Notes: generated from the sequence alone by a model not told the origin. A DNA stretch of 64,000 nucleotides from Psychroflexus aestuariivivens (GCF_004010055.1 NZ_RQVT01000018.1:1-64000), one strand, 5' to 3'. Numbered from the stretch's first letter, positions 43,810-53,739 are shown. Translations and numbers: made by a program.

Positions 43810-44709
43810 TTAGGAATCTTGAATATTTCTAACATCCAAAGTTTCGGAGCGGAATTTATTTTTCCCAAAATCCAAAGTTCTAATTGGAAATGGTATGTTA
43901 ATATCATGCTCATTATAAGCAGATTTTATTGCTAAAACAGCTTTATGTTGCGCCATATAAACATCGGCTTGATTAGCAACATCTGACCAAAATCTAACAA
44001 GGTAATTTATAGAACTATTCCCGAATTCTGTGTAAAAAAACTGAATGCCTTCTCCGTTTCTCTGTGGAAAGGCGTCTTTGATTGCTTTTTCTGTGATTTT
44101 TTGGACAGATTCCAAATCACTTTCATAACCAACACCGCATTCCAGAAAAACGCGACCTCTTGGAGTTCTACTGAAATTTTTAAATGGAGCATCAACTATT
44201 TTTGAGTTTGGGATAACTACCAAATTTTGATCAGCAGTTTGTATAATCACGCTTCTTAAATTGATGTCAATTACAAAACCACTGAAGTCGTTTGTCTCTA
44301 TCCAATCCCCAATTTGTAATTTTGGTATGAAACTAATAATAACACCTGCAAAAGTATTATGCAGTGTGCCCTGAAGTGCAAAACCTACGGCTAATCCAAC
44401 AACCCCAGCTGCACCTAAAATAGAAGTAAGAACAGTATTGAGATTCAAAATTCCTAAGGATAAAAACATCCCTAATAATATGATAACTGCTTTATAGACT
44501 TTTACAGAGATCGTTCTTATAGAGTCTTGAGCGCTGCTTTTTTGAAATAGTTTATTAACTATTCTGCTTGAATATTTAGCAATAATCAAAAACAATATAA
44601 AAACCAACACCGCAATTATAAAATTGGGTAAATTCATAATTAATGAATCTACCCAATCGTACAATTTGTCAGTTAAATTTGTCCAAGCATTTTTAGCTTG
44701 ATCAACCAT
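43810..44709 (-). CDS. Mechanosensitive ion channel (MscS family)
   Basis: A 299-residue small-conductance mechanosensitive channel. Three membrane helices span about residues 20-115, the pore helix being rich in Gly and Ala (LGAAGVVGLAVGFALQGT), followed by the beta domain with GDWIETNDFSGFV and the C-terminal alpha-beta domain. It opens under membrane tension to release solutes in hypo-osmotic shock. I chose the ATG at 44709 (MVDQAKNAW); an ATG at 44742 would add 11 residues and overlap the dps stop by 8 bases. Last gene of the Dps cluster. Confidence 0.88.
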   Translation of the reverse strand: MVDQAKNAWTNLTDKLYDWVDSLIMNLPNFIIAVLVFILFLIIAKYSSRIVNKLFQKSSAQDSIRTISVKVYKAVIILLGMFLSLGILNLNTVLTSILGAAGVVGLAVGFALQGTLHNTFAGVIISFIPKLQIGDWIETNDFSGFVIDINLRSVIIQTADQNLVVIPNSKIVDAPFKNFSRTPRGRVFLECGVGYESDLESVQKITEKAIKDAFPQRNGEGIQFFYTEFGNSSINYLVRFWSDVANQADVYMAQHKAVLAIKSAYNEHDINIPFPIRTLDFGKNKFRSETLDVRNIQDS

Positions 44710-44734
44710 GTGTTCATCTTTTATGGTTAAAAAA

Positions 44735-45223
44735 CTAAGCATGTTGCTTGTCTTCTAGTTTCATAATCCAAGCATCTAACATCCAACTTGTTTTTTCTAA
44801 TTCTCTAATATAAGCACCAATCATATCGATAGTACCTTCATCTTCATTTTTATCTGCGGAGTCAACTACTTTACGCATTTGTTTTATAATTTCACCATGG
44901 TCACTCAAAAGGTTACTGACCATCTCACGATCTGAGACATCAGAACTTGACTCTTTTAAATTGGATTTATTTAAATAATCAGTAAAATTACTTTCTGGTT
45001 GGAATCTTAAAGTTAGTATGCGTTCAGCAATTTCATCAATCTTTACCTTAGCATCGTCATACATTTCTTCAAACTGAATATGTAAATCAAAGAAATTTTG
45101 TCCAATAATATTCCAATGGTAGTTTCTAAGTTTTTGATAATATAAATGGTAGTCAGCAAGCAAAACATTTAGCTCTTTGACTGTTGATTTTGTTTTGTCA
45201 TTATCTAGATTTAAATAACTCAT
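44735..45223 (-). CDS. dps: Dps family ferritin-like DNA-protection protein (copy 1)
   Basis: A 162-residue dodecameric ferritin-like protein that oxidises and stores iron and shields DNA under starvation or oxidative stress. The inter-subunit ferroxidase ligands are in place: His in LRNYHWNIIG and the acidic pair in FEEMYDDAKVKIDE. It is about five-sixths identical to the next gene (roughly 27 differences by eye), so a tandem duplication is plain. The two are separated by 42 bases. Its stop is next to the MscS gene start. Confidence 0.93.
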   Translation of the reverse strand: MSYLNLDNDKTKSTVKELNVLLADYHLYYQKLRNYHWNIIGQNFFDLHIQFEEMYDDAKVKIDEIAERILTLRFQPESNFTDYLNKSNLKESSSDVSDREMVSNLLSDHGEIIKQMRKVVDSADKNEDEGTIDMIGAYIRELEKTSWMLDAWIMKLEDKQHA

Positions 45224-45265
45224 TTTACTATTAATTTTAATAATTAAACAATATTTAATTCAAAT

Positions 45266-45754
45266 TTATGCGTTTCTTTTATCACCAATTTTCATAATCC
45301 AAGCATCTAGCATCCAGCTTGTTTTTTCAAGTTCTCTGATGTATGCGCCAATCAAATCTATGGTTCCTTCATCATTATTTTCATCTGCAACTTCAACAAC
45401 CTTACGCATTTGTTTTATAATTGTTCCGTGGTCGTCCAACAGATTTGAAACCATGTCACGGTCAGATACATCAGAACTAGATTCTTTCAGATTTGTGATT
45501 TTTAAATATTCGGAAAGATTGCTTTCTGGCTGGAATCTTAAAGTTAAAATACGTTCAGCAATTTCGTCAATTTTCAACTTTGCATCGTCATACATTTCTT
45601 CAAACTGTTCATGCAAATCAAAGAAATTCTGACCAACTATATTCCAGTGATAGTTTCTTAATTTTTGATAGTATAATTGATAATCTGCCAATAAAACATT
45701 CATTTCTTTGACAGTGTTTTTAGTTTTATTTTGATCTAAATTTAAATAATTCAT
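45266..45754 (-). CDS. dps: Dps family ferritin-like DNA-protection protein (copy 2)
   Basis: A 162-residue paralogue of the preceding Dps with the same ferroxidase pattern (LRNYHWNIVG, FEEMYDDAKLKIDE). Differences from copy 1 cluster in the first 25 residues, in the loop after residue 78 and at the C-terminus (GDKRNA versus EDKQHA), which are surface positions of the dodecamer and could alter mixed assembly or DNA contact. It follows the 99-residue unknown gene by 17 bases. Confidence 0.93.
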   Translation of the reverse strand: MNYLNLDQNKTKNTVKEMNVLLADYQLYYQKLRNYHWNIVGQNFFDLHEQFEEMYDDAKLKIDEIAERILTLRFQPESNLSEYLKITNLKESSSDVSDRDMVSNLLDDHGTIIKQMRKVVEVADENNDEGTIDLIGAYIRELEKTSWMLDAWIMKIGDKRNA

Positions 45755-45771
45755 ATGTGTATTTTTAATTT

Positions 45772-46071
45772 TTATTTTAAGTTAAGTTTGTTCATCATTT
45801 CTTTCGAAACTTGACCACTAGTGATGCCGTAACCATCTACAAGCATACCTTTACTACCATCTTTAGTAGAAATAGCAAACAAAATAGAATTGTCTGCAGG
45901 ATTGGACATCCCTTCAAATCTATAAACTTCATCTACTTCAAAATCTTCAATTTTGTATTTGGTACTTTTAGATTTATGTTCTATTTGATCATCCACAAGA
46001 TTGAAGTCTTCGGTATAACCTTTGTCTCTTAGACTATTCATTCTTTGAGAGAGTGTTTGATTTTGCGCCAT
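45772..46071 (-). CDS. Conserved small cytosolic protein, unknown function
   Basis: A 99-residue soluble protein. The pattern TLSQRMNSLRDKGYTEDFNL, then VDEVYRFEGMSNPADNS, then SKGMLVDGYGI is one I recall from many Bacteroidetes genomes, where it is sometimes labelled a phosphoribosylpyrophosphate synthetase; it is far too short for that enzyme and has no PRPP-binding loop, so I treat the label as wrong. It leads the Dps-Dps-MscS cluster and has the best promoter in that stretch, so a stress role is likely but inferred. Confidence 0.8.
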   Translation of the reverse strand: MAQNQTLSQRMNSLRDKGYTEDFNLVDDQIEHKSKSTKYKIEDFEVDEVYRFEGMSNPADNSILFAISTKDGSKGMLVDGYGITSGQVSKEMMNKLNLK

Positions 46072-46088
46072 TGTTAATGTTTTTGTTT

Positions 46089-46120
46089 AAATTTAAACTT
46101 TTTAGAAGAACAGAGCAAAG
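46089..46120 (-). promoter_or_regulatory. Bacteroidetes-type promoter for the Dps cluster
   Basis: On the minus strand TTTG (46117-46120), exactly 20 bases, then TAAATTTA (46089-46096), one base off TAnnTTTG, ends 17 bases before the ATG at 46071. Both boxes and the spacing fit, the best two-box match I found. Confidence 0.6.
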
Positions 46121-46147
46121 TAATTAAAACGTTTAATTATTATTTAA

Positions 46148-46297
46148 CTATTCGTTTTTTTTATTGTTATCTTTCGTGTAATAAAATATTCCTAAGGGAA
46201 ATGTGAAAAGCAAAAATAAAAATTGCCTTGTCACAATACCATATACTGTAATTAGTCCAGCAATAACGTATATCCAAGTAGTTTTTGTTATTTTCAT
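46148..46297 (-). CDS. 49-residue membrane protein, coupled to the DUF2490 gene
   Basis: A short frame begins with an ATG at 46297 that overlaps the TGA of the DUF2490 gene in an ATGA junction (46294-46297) and ends at TAG 46148-46150. The 49 residues hold two short hydrophobic stretches (WIYVIAGLITVYGIV and FLFLLFTFPLGIFYY) and a charged tail KDNNKKNE, so it is a small hairpin or single-span membrane protein. Coupling and membrane character make it more than a chance frame. No family recognised. Confidence 0.55.
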   Translation of the reverse strand: MKITKTTWIYVIAGLITVYGIVTRQFLFLLFTFPLGIFYYTKDNNKKNE

Positions 46298-46980
46298 ATA
46301 TTATGGTGTAAACTTATTTGAAGTTGACCTTTATTCAAACTATTAGAAATCTGCCTCATATAGCCAAATTGAACTTTCAATTTTTCTGAAATTATATAAC
46401 CCAAAGCTGCATAAGCACGATTTCTGTCAAAGAAATCATTTTGATTGTTAGCTGAATTCTTACTGCCATTGATGAAAATTTCATTATAAAGCGCCAAATA
46501 GGTAGATTTTGGTGAAAAATCCGAACTGAAAACAGGAATATTTACAAATAGATTATACCGAAATCTTGTGTTGAAATCATTGCCTTCTACAAATCGCTGT
46601 TCGTAACGAAAGCGATGTGTAAGTTGTACTTTTTCGAAAATACTTTGCGGAATTAAAGCTTCTTGGTAAATTCGATTTTCTTTAGAATAACTTGTAGGCT
46701 CTGAATAACTTTCGGTAGGAATATAAGCGTAACCTAAAGTAAAAATAATATTTGATTTTTCTGGTGAATAAGTCAAACCACTTCGAAGCATAAGTTGTTC
46801 AAAATCACCCAGAAGATTATAATTTCTAGACTGAACATCACCTTGAATTCCAAAATTTGAATCATTAGGCTGGTATAAATAATTGTACATATACCAATTT
46901 CCAGTTTTGCTACTTACCGTTTGACAATAAAAATTATGAGTCAAAAAAATACAAATTGTAACTATAATAAGTTTTCTCAT
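46294..46980 (-). CDS. DUF2490 family outer-membrane-style protein
   Basis: A 228-residue protein with a signal peptide ending FYCQ. The rest is strands with aromatic and Arg residues (GDVQSRNYNLLGDFEQLMLRSG, RFRYEQRF, YNLFVNIPVF) and ends in QLQISLHHNI, consistent with a small beta barrel of the DUF2490 group. Function unknown. It is downstream of clpC but separated by a terminator. Its stop overlaps the start of the 49-residue ORF. Confidence 0.8.
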   Translation of the reverse strand: MRKLIIVTICIFLTHNFYCQTVSSKTGNWYMYNYLYQPNDSNFGIQGDVQSRNYNLLGDFEQLMLRSGLTYSPEKSNIIFTLGYAYIPTESYSEPTSYSKENRIYQEALIPQSIFEKVQLTHRFRYEQRFVEGNDFNTRFRYNLFVNIPVFSSDFSPKSTYLALYNEIFINGSKNSANNQNDFFDRNRAYAALGYIISEKLKVQFGYMRQISNSLNKGQLQISLHHNI

Positions 46981-46994
46981 AGAGCTAAAAAATG

Positions 46995-47022
46995 AAAGCC
47001 TCCAGTATAGAAAGGAGGCTTT
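46995..47022 (-). terminator. Terminator after clpC
   Basis: A perfect 9-bp stem AAAGCCTCC with GGAGGCTTT, loop of 10 bases, lies just past the clpC stop on the minus strand. Confidence 0.65.
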
Positions 47023-47043
47023 ATGAAATATAAAATATTTGAA

Positions 47044-49590
47044 TTAATCTTTATTCACCGCATCGCGAATTTGAATATGTAATTCATCTTTATCTTTGTC
47101 GTAATCCATAAATAGACGATCACCTTCAGAAACAGAAGAATTGATAATTTTTTCTGCTAAAGCATCTTCAATATACTTTTGAATAGCTCTATTCAAAGGT
47201 CTTGCGCCGTATTGTTTGTCAAAACCTTTTTCTGCAATGAAATCTTTAGCAGCGTCGCTTAAACTAAAGTCATATCCAACTTCTTCAATTCTTTGATAAA
47301 GTTTTTCAAGTTCAATGTTAATTATTTTTTTAATATCCTCTTTTTCTAAAGCATTAAAAATCACAACATCATCTATACGATTTAAGAACTCTGGAGCAAA
47401 AGCTTTTTTCAAAGCACCTTCTATAACTTTACGCGTATTTTCATCTTCTTGTTGTTTTTGCGATTGCGTTCCAAAACCTACACCTGTACCAAAATCTTTT
47501 AGCTTTCTAGCACCGACATTAGAGGTCATAATAATTATAGTGTTTCTGAAATCTACTTTTCTTCCCAAACTATCTGTCAAATGTCCGTCGTCCAAAACTT
47601 GAAGCAGCATGTTGAAGACATCAGGATGCGCTTTTTCAACTTCATCCAAAAGAATTACAGCGTAAGGTTTACGTCTTACTTTTTCCGTCAATTGTCCTCC
47701 TTCTTCGTAACCAATATATCCTGGAGGCGCACCAATTAATCTAGATACAGCAAATTTCTCCATGTACTCACTCATATCTAATCGAATAAGCGCATCATCA
47801 TTATCGAACAATTCTCTAGCTAAAACTTTTGCTAATTGAGTTTTTCCAACACCAGTTTGTCCTAAGAAAATAAATGAACCAATTGGTCTATTCGGATCTT
47901 TCAAACCAGCTCTGTTTCTTTGGATTGCTTTCACAACCTTTGCAACAGCCTCATTTTGACCTATGACTTTACTTTTTATAACGTTTGGCAATTCTGCTAA
48001 CTTATTACTTTCGGTTTTAGCGATTCTTTGAACTGGTATTCCAGTCATCATAGAAACGACATCTGCAATGTGCTCTTCGGTAACTGTTTCTTTATTTTCT
48101 TTAGAATCTTTTTCCCATTCTTCTTGAGCTATTTGAAGATTTTGCTCAACACGTTTTTCATCGTCTCTTAACTTGGCAGCTTCTTCATATTTCTGTTTTT
48201 TGACGACAGAATTTTTTTCTTCTCGAATTTTTTCAAGTTCATTTTCAAGATCCAGAATTTTTTTAGGAACTTTTATATTTGTAATATGAACACGACTTCC
48301 AGCTTCATCTAAAGCATCAATTGCTTTATCTGGTAAAAATCGGTCTGTCATATACCGATTGGTTAAAGAGACACAAGATTTTATGGCTGCTTCTGTATAC
48401 AAAACATTATGATGATCTTCGTACTTTGGTTTGATGTTGTTTAGAATTTCAACAGTTTCTTCAATTGAAGTCGGCTCAACGATAATTTTTTGAAATCTAC
48501 GTTCTAAAGCACCATCTTTTTCAATATGTTGTCTGTATTCATCCAAAGTTGTGGCACCAATACATTGAATTTCTCCACGAGCCAAAGCAGGTTTGAACAT
48601 ATTGCTGGCATCTAAACTTCCTGTAGCACCACCAGCACCAACAATCGTGTGAATTTCGTCGATGAATAAAATAATGTCATCGTTTTTTTCAAGTTCATTC
48701 ATAACAGCTTTCATACGTTCTTCAAACTGTCCACGATATTTTGTGCCAGCAACTAAACTAGCCAAATCTAAAGTCACTAATCTTTTATCGTATAAAATTC
48801 TTGAAACTTTTCGTTTCACAATTCTCAAAGCTAGACCTTCAGCAATGGCACTTTTACCAACACCTGGTTCACCTATCAATAAGGGATTATTTTTCTTTCT
48901 TCGGCTCAAAATTTGAGAAACCCTTTCTATTTCTTTTTCTCTTCCTACGACAGGATCTAATTTACCATCTTCAGCCATTTCTGTTAGGTCACGACCAAAA
49001 TTGTCTAAAACTGGAGTTTTGGATTTTTTTGAAGATTTATTTTGTGAACCGCTATTACTACCTAAGGATTCTCTTTCAGAACCACCGCTAGGAGGTGTGT
49101 CGTCTTGATAAGAATCTGTAGGAATATCTAAATAATCACCATCTTGGGCTATCATTGCTTTGAATTCTTCTTTCACGTTATCGTAGTCGACTTTAAGTTT
49201 GTTCAGTAACTTAGTTGTAGGATCGTTTTCATTTCTAAGAATACACAGCAATAAATGCGCAGTATTTATTGATGAACTTTGAAATAATTTTGCTTCAAGA
49301 AAAGTCGTTTTCAAAGCTCTTTCAGCTTGTCTTGTTAGGTGTAAATTTTTCTTATCTTGAGAAATATTTGTATTTGTATGGTCAGAAGGGTTTAGAATTT
49401 CAACTTTTCGACGTAGTAATTCCAAATCGACGTCCATGGCATCAAGAATATTAATTGCTTTTCCGCTTCCATCGCGCAACAATCCAAGCATCAAATGCTC
49501 GGTTCCAATAAAATCGTGTCCCAATCTTAGGGCTTCTTCTTTACTAAACGCAATTACTTCTTTTACCTTCGGTGAAAAATTATCATCCAT
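47044..49590 (-). CDS. clpC: ATP-dependent Clp protease ATP-binding subunit ClpC
   Basis: An 848-residue AAA+ unfoldase that feeds substrates to ClpP. Order: two Clp-N repeats (residues about 4-150), a Ser/Gly/Gln linker, NBD1 with Walker A GEPGVGKSA and Walker B ILFIDEIHT, a middle domain with a UVR motif (about 435-475), NBD2 with Walker A GQTGVGKTQ and Walker B VILLDEVEKAHPD, and the C-terminal small domain. Length and the UVR region identify ClpC rather than ClpA or ClpB. It is a single gene divergent from gyrA. Confidence 0.95.
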   Translation of the reverse strand: MDDNFSPKVKEVIAFSKEEALRLGHDFIGTEHLMLGLLRDGSGKAINILDAMDVDLELLRRKVEILNPSDHTNTNISQDKKNLHLTRQAERALKTTFLEAKLFQSSSINTAHLLLCILRNENDPTTKLLNKLKVDYDNVKEEFKAMIAQDGDYLDIPTDSYQDDTPPSGGSERESLGSNSGSQNKSSKKSKTPVLDNFGRDLTEMAEDGKLDPVVGREKEIERVSQILSRRKKNNPLLIGEPGVGKSAIAEGLALRIVKRKVSRILYDKRLVTLDLASLVAGTKYRGQFEERMKAVMNELEKNDDIILFIDEIHTIVGAGGATGSLDASNMFKPALARGEIQCIGATTLDEYRQHIEKDGALERRFQKIIVEPTSIEETVEILNNIKPKYEDHHNVLYTEAAIKSCVSLTNRYMTDRFLPDKAIDALDEAGSRVHITNIKVPKKILDLENELEKIREEKNSVVKKQKYEEAAKLRDDEKRVEQNLQIAQEEWEKDSKENKETVTEEHIADVVSMMTGIPVQRIAKTESNKLAELPNVIKSKVIGQNEAVAKVVKAIQRNRAGLKDPNRPIGSFIFLGQTGVGKTQLAKVLARELFDNDDALIRLDMSEYMEKFAVSRLIGAPPGYIGYEEGGQLTEKVRRKPYAVILLDEVEKAHPDVFNMLLQVLDDGHLTDSLGRKVDFRNTIIIMTSNVGARKLKDFGTGVGFGTQSQKQQEDENTRKVIEGALKKAFAPEFLNRIDDVVIFNALEKEDIKKIINIELEKLYQRIEEVGYDFSLSDAAKDFIAEKGFDKQYGARPLNRAIQKYIEDALAEKIINSSVSEGDRLFMDYDKDKDELHIQIRDAVNKD

Positions 49591-49736
49591 AGTCTTTATT
49601 ATTTATTTAGACATCATTTCAAAAATAATACCTAATTATCGATATATGCCATTTCAATAGTGAAAATCTTATTAAATCTCTGAAAAAAATAAAAGTAAAT
49701 CGAGTTTTTAAAGCTTTAAGGATTTAATAGGTTTTG

Positions 49737-49775
49737 TATATTTGCTCCAATTCGATTCCAAATATCGTATTTTAG
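49737..49775 (+). promoter_or_regulatory. Candidate promoter region of gyrA
   Basis: TATATTTG (49737-49744) matches TAnnTTTG exactly with a TTTA -33-like box 18 bases up, but lies 58 bases from the ATG. TATTTTAG (49768-49775) is 27 bases from the ATG, the distance seen for other genes here. Either or both may be used. Confidence 0.4.
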
Positions 49776-49802
49776 CGAAGATATTAATTTAAAAATAATT
49801 CA

Positions 49803-52343
49803 ATGGCGAACGGTGAACAGCTTATACCTATAAATATTGAAGATGAAATGAAAACAGCCTACATCGATTATTCGATGTCTGTGATTGTTTCCAGAGCGCT
49901 TCCAGATGTTCGAGACGGTCTGAAACCTGTCCATAGACGGGTTTTGTTCGGGATGCAGGAACTCGGTGTTTTTTCAAATAAAGCTCATAAAAAATCAGCA
50001 AGAATTGTTGGTGAAGTATTGGGTAAATATCATCCTCATGGTGATACCTCAGTATACGATGCAATGGTGAGAATGGCTCAAGAGTGGAGCATGCGTTACC
50101 AACTCGTTGATGGTCAAGGTAACTTTGGTTCTGTAGATGGCGATAGTCCAGCTGCAATGCGTTATACTGAAGCAAGAATGAAGAAAATCAGTGAGGAATT
50201 ACTCTCTGATATTGATAAGGAAACCGTAGATTTTAGCTTAAACTTCGACGATACTTTAGAGGAGCCTACTGTCTTACCAACTCGTGTTCCTAACTTATTA
50301 GTCAATGGTGGTAGCGGTATAGCCGTAGGTATGGCAACGAACATGCCACCACATAATTTAACCGAAGTCGTTGATGGCGTTTCCGCATACATAGATAATC
50401 GAGATATTGAAATCGATGAGTTGATGGAACACATCAAAGCACCAGATTTCCCTACAGGAGGCATTATTTATGGTCACGAAGGCGTAAAAGAAGCTTTCAA
50501 AACTGGTCGTGGTAGAGTAGTTATGCGTGCAAAATCGCATATTGAAGAAGTCAATGGAAAAGAGTGCATTGTAGTTACAGAAATACCATATCAAGTCAAC
50601 AAAGCTGATATGATTAAGAAAACTGCAGATTTAGTCAATGATAAAAAAATCGAAGGGATTTCACTTATACGCGACGAATCTGACAGAAGCGGAATGCGCA
50701 TTGTTTACTTTCTGAAAAAAGATGCTTTACCAAATGTAGTTTTGAATACTTTATTCAAACATTCTGCGCTTCAATCTACTTTTAGTGTCAATAATATTGC
50801 ATTAGTTAAGGGGCGTCCGCAGATGCTTAATCTAAAAGATTTGATTTCAAATTTTGTTGAGCATAGGCATGATGTTGTTATAAGGCGAACCAAATATTTG
50901 TTGAGAAAAGCTGAAGAACGTGCTCATATTTTAGAAGGATTAATTATCGCTTCTGATAATATTGATGAAGTTATAGCACTAATTAGAGCTTCTGAGAATG
51001 CCGATGAAGCTAGAAGTAAATTGATAGAAAGATTCGATTTATCTGAAATTCAGGCAAAAGCCATTGTTGAAATGCGACTGCGTCAATTAACAGGACTTGA
51101 ACAGGATAAATTACGCTCTGAGTACGACGAATTGATGAAAACCATAGAAGATTTAAAAGACATTTTGTCAGATGAAGATCGTAGAATGCAAATCATCAAA
51201 GACGAATTGTTAGAAATCAAAGAAAAATATGGTGATGAACGCCGTTCTGAAATAAATTATGCCGGAGGCGATTTCAGTATGGAAGATATGATTCCAAATG
51301 AAAGCGTTGTGCTAACAATTTCTCATGCAGGTTACATCAAAAGAACGCCGTTAAAAGAATACAAAACTCAAAATAGAGGAGGAGTTGGTCAGAAAGCATC
51401 TAACACAAGAGATGAAGATTTCTTAGAATATATTTTCTCAGGAACAAATCATCAATATATCTTATTCTTTACTCAAAAAGGTAAATGCTTCTGGAAACGG
51501 GTATTTGAAATTCCAGAAGGAAGTAAAACTTCTAAAGGACGCGCCATTCAAAACTTGATGAATCTTGAACCGGATGACAGAATCAACGCTTTTATTTTAG
51601 TGGAGAACTTATCTGATGAAGATTATATCAATAACCATTATGTACTGATGGCGACCAAAAAAGGACAAGTAAAGAAAACGGTTTTAGAACAATATTCTCG
51701 TCCAAGAGTCAATGGAATAAATGCCATTTCTATTAAAGAAGATGACGAACTACTTTCTGCAGTTCTTACCGATGGCGAAAGTCAGGTTATGCTTGGACTA
51801 AGAAGTGGAAAAGCCTTAAGATTCGAAGAAAAACACATTCGCCCTATGGGTCGTGGCGCAGCTGGAGTGCGAGGCATCCGATTGGCTAATGACCAAGATG
51901 AAGTAATTGGTATGATTTGTGTGAAAAATCCACAAGACGAAACTGTTTTGGTGGTTTCTGAAAAAGGTTATGGCAAACGCACTTTTATTGATGATGAAGA
52001 TGGCGAAGCTGTTTATAGAATTACAAATCGTGGTGGTAAAGGTGTCAAAACCATCATGATTTCAGAGAAAACTGGTCAGCTTGTTGCTATGAAAACCGTC
52101 CGAGATGAAGACGATTTGATGATTATCAAAAAATCTGGCGTCGCTATTAGAATGTCAGTTTCAGATATTCGCACCATGGGAAGATCTACGCAAGGTGTGA
52201 GATTGATTTCATTAAAAGGCGGAGAAGAAATTGCTGCTGTGGCCAAAATTCTTAATGAGGACGAAGATGAACAAGATTCAGAATTGAATGATGAGAATCC
52301 AGAGATTTCTGGAGAAGAAACAGAAATCGAAAACGAAGATTAA
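49803..52343 (+). CDS. gyrA: DNA gyrase subunit A
   Basis: An 846-residue type II topoisomerase subunit that, with GyrB, introduces negative supercoils. The breakage-reunion domain has catalytic Tyr121 in [10 protein letters not shown]; the quinolone region reads [12 protein letters not shown], with Thr82 and Asp86 at the positions of E. coli Ser83 and Asp87. The C-terminal pinwheel (about residues 500-815) begins with a GyrA-box-like QNRGGVGQ. The extreme C-terminus is very acidic ([16 protein letters not shown]), as in other Bacteroidetes. Followed after 50 bases by the TPR gene. Confidence 0.96.
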   Translation: MANGEQLIPINIEDEMKTAYIDYSMSVIVSRALPDVRDGLKPVHRRVLFGMQELGVFSNKAHKKSARIVGEVLGKYHPHGDTSVYDAMVRMAQEWSMRYQLVDGQGNFGSVDGDSPAAMRYTEARMKKISEELLSDIDKETVDFSLNFDDTLEEPTVLPTRVPNLLVNGGSGIAVGMATNMPPHNLTEVVDGVSAYIDNRDIEIDELMEHIKAPDFPTGGIIYGHEGVKEAFKTGRGRVVMRAKSHIEEVNGKECIVVTEIPYQVNKADMIKKTADLVNDKKIEGISLIRDESDRSGMRIVYFLKKDALPNVVLNTLFKHSALQSTFSVNNIALVKGRPQMLNLKDLISNFVEHRHDVVIRRTKYLLRKAEERAHILEGLIIASDNIDEVIALIRASENADEARSKLIERFDLSEIQAKAIVEMRLRQLTGLEQDKLRSEYDELMKTIEDLKDILSDEDRRMQIIKDELLEIKEKYGDERRSEINYAGGDFSMEDMIPNESVVLTISHAGYIKRTPLKEYKTQNRGGVGQKASNTRDEDFLEYIFSGTNHQYILFFTQKGKCFWKRVFEIPEGSKTSKGRAIQNLMNLEPDDRINAFILVENLSDEDYINNHYVLMATKKGQVKKTVLEQYSRPRVNGINAISIKEDDELLSAVLTDGESQVMLGLRSGKALRFEEKHIRPMGRGAAGVRGIRLANDQDEVIGMICVKNPQDETVLVVSEKGYGKRTFIDDEDGEAVYRITNRGGKGVKTIMISEKTGQLVAMKTVRDEDDLMIIKKSGVAIRMSVSDIRTMGRSTQGVRLISLKGGEEIAAVAKILNEDEDEQDSELNDENPEISGEETEIENED

Positions 52344-52393
52344 TTTTTAATTATTATATTTAACAAACAACAAAAAAAGAAATAAGAGATATC

Positions 52394-53665
52394 ATGAGAA
52401 AGTCAATTTTAGTAATAGCATTATTAGGTCTGTCTAGCATAGCCTTTTCTCAAAAAGGCGAAGTAAGAAAAGCTGACCGCGCTTTAGAGGATAATGATTT
52501 TTCTGAAGCAATTAGTTTATTGAATGAAGCCAAAGCCGCTGGAATTTTAGAAGAAAATGAGAAATGGCAAGAAAAATATTATTTGGCAAAAGGGAAAGCT
52601 TTTGGTCTTAAAGCCAAAGCATCACCTACGGATTTTATGGAAGATGTGAATACTTCTATAAATGCATTTAATAAAGTTTTAGATACCGATCCTGATAATG
52701 AAGAAGCTAATCAAGGTCTTACAGAAATTAGACGTGGGATGATAGAAGTTGCTATCAGTAAGCAAGAAGAAGAAGAGTTTACTACTGCTGAAGAATTGTT
52801 GTATAAAGCATATGAAATGAATAAAAAAGATACAATGATGCTTTACTACGCAGCTTCCGCAGCTGTAAATGGTCAAATTTACGATAAAGCTTTAAAACAC
52901 TATAAAAAATTATTGGAGTTAAATTTCGATGGTTCATCAGTGCAATATACTGCAGTTGATAAAGCAACTGGCAAAGAAGAAATCTTTCAAAGTAAGGAAA
53001 TGAGAGATATTGCGTTAAAATCTGATGATTACATAAAACCTGACAATAAAAAAACACCTGCATTAACTGGTGAAATCGCAAAGAATATCACTTTAATTTA
53101 CATTCAACAAGATGAACCTGAAAAAGCGCTTCAGGCTATTGAGAAAGCTAAAGAAGAAAATCCAGAGGATATTGATTTGATGCAGGCAGAAGCAGATTTA
53201 TACTACCGTTTAGGTAAAATTGACAAATACGATGAACTGATGAAAAAAATAGTAGAGTTGGCTCCAGATAATCCTTCTTTGTACTATAATTTAGGAGTAT
53301 CATCAGAACAATTAGGAGATATTGAAAGCGCAAAAAAATATTATAAAAAAGCAATAGAACTTGATCCTAAAATGACGGACGCTTATGTCAATATGGCTAG
53401 TATTATACTTGCTAAGGAAAGAGAAATTGTTGAAGAAATGAATAAACTTGGTACATCACCAGCTGACAATAAAAAATATCAAAAACTGAGTGAGGAAAAG
53501 AAAAAATATTATGTTGAAGCCTTACCTTTTCTAGAAAAAGCTTCAGAACTAGATCCAGATAATATGGGAGCTTTACAAACTATGCTAAGTATTTATTATC
53601 AATTAGGTAAAGACGATAAAGCAAAAGCGACTAAAGCAAAAATTGATAAGTTGAAAAACGAATAA
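52394..53665 (+). CDS. Exported tetratricopeptide repeat protein
   Basis: A 423-residue protein with a signal peptide (MRKSILVIALLGLSSIAFSQ). TPR motifs are spread over about residues 25-420, clearest as NPSLYYNLGVSSEQLGDIES followed by AKKYYKKAIELDPKMTDAYVN. Such periplasmic TPR proteins act as scaffolds; no enzymatic motif is seen. It follows gyrA by 50 bases with no terminator, so read-through co-transcription is likely, though a functional link is not implied. It ends in an unusually long palindromic terminator. Confidence 0.87.
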   Translation: MRKSILVIALLGLSSIAFSQKGEVRKADRALEDNDFSEAISLLNEAKAAGILEENEKWQEKYYLAKGKAFGLKAKASPTDFMEDVNTSINAFNKVLDTDPDNEEANQGLTEIRRGMIEVAISKQEEEEFTTAEELLYKAYEMNKKDTMMLYYAASAAVNGQIYDKALKHYKKLLELNFDGSSVQYTAVDKATGKEEIFQSKEMRDIALKSDDYIKPDNKKTPALTGEIAKNITLIYIQQDEPEKALQAIEKAKEENPEDIDLMQAEADLYYRLGKIDKYDELMKKIVELAPDNPSLYYNLGVSSEQLGDIESAKKYYKKAIELDPKMTDAYVNMASIILAKEREIVEEMNKLGTSPADNKKYQKLSEEKKKYYVEALPFLEKASELDPDNMGALQTMLSIYYQLGKDDKAKATKAKIDKLKNE

Positions 53666-53682
53666 TGTTTGTTTTTATTGAA

Positions 53683-53722
53683 TCAAAAAAGCCTGTTGAA
53701 AATTTTCAACAGGCTTTTTTGA
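53683..53722. terminator. 40-bp perfect palindromic bidirectional terminator
   Basis: Arms of 20 bp (53683-53702 and 53703-53722) are perfect reverse complements with no spacer; A6 flanks one side of the GCCTGTTGAAAA core and T6 the other. It separates the convergent TPR and hibernation-factor genes. Confidence 0.85.
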
Positions 53723-53739
53723 TTGAAAAATAAATGATT

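Noticed and set aside
45772-46071. Label of PRPP synthetase for the 99-residue protein
   Set aside because: It is about one third of the enzyme's length and has no PRPP-binding loop.
50040-50060. Thr82 in GyrA where E. coli has Ser83, as possible quinolone resistance
   Set aside because: I believe Thr at this position is common in wild-type flavobacterial GyrA, and Asp86 is intact, so there is no basis to claim resistance.
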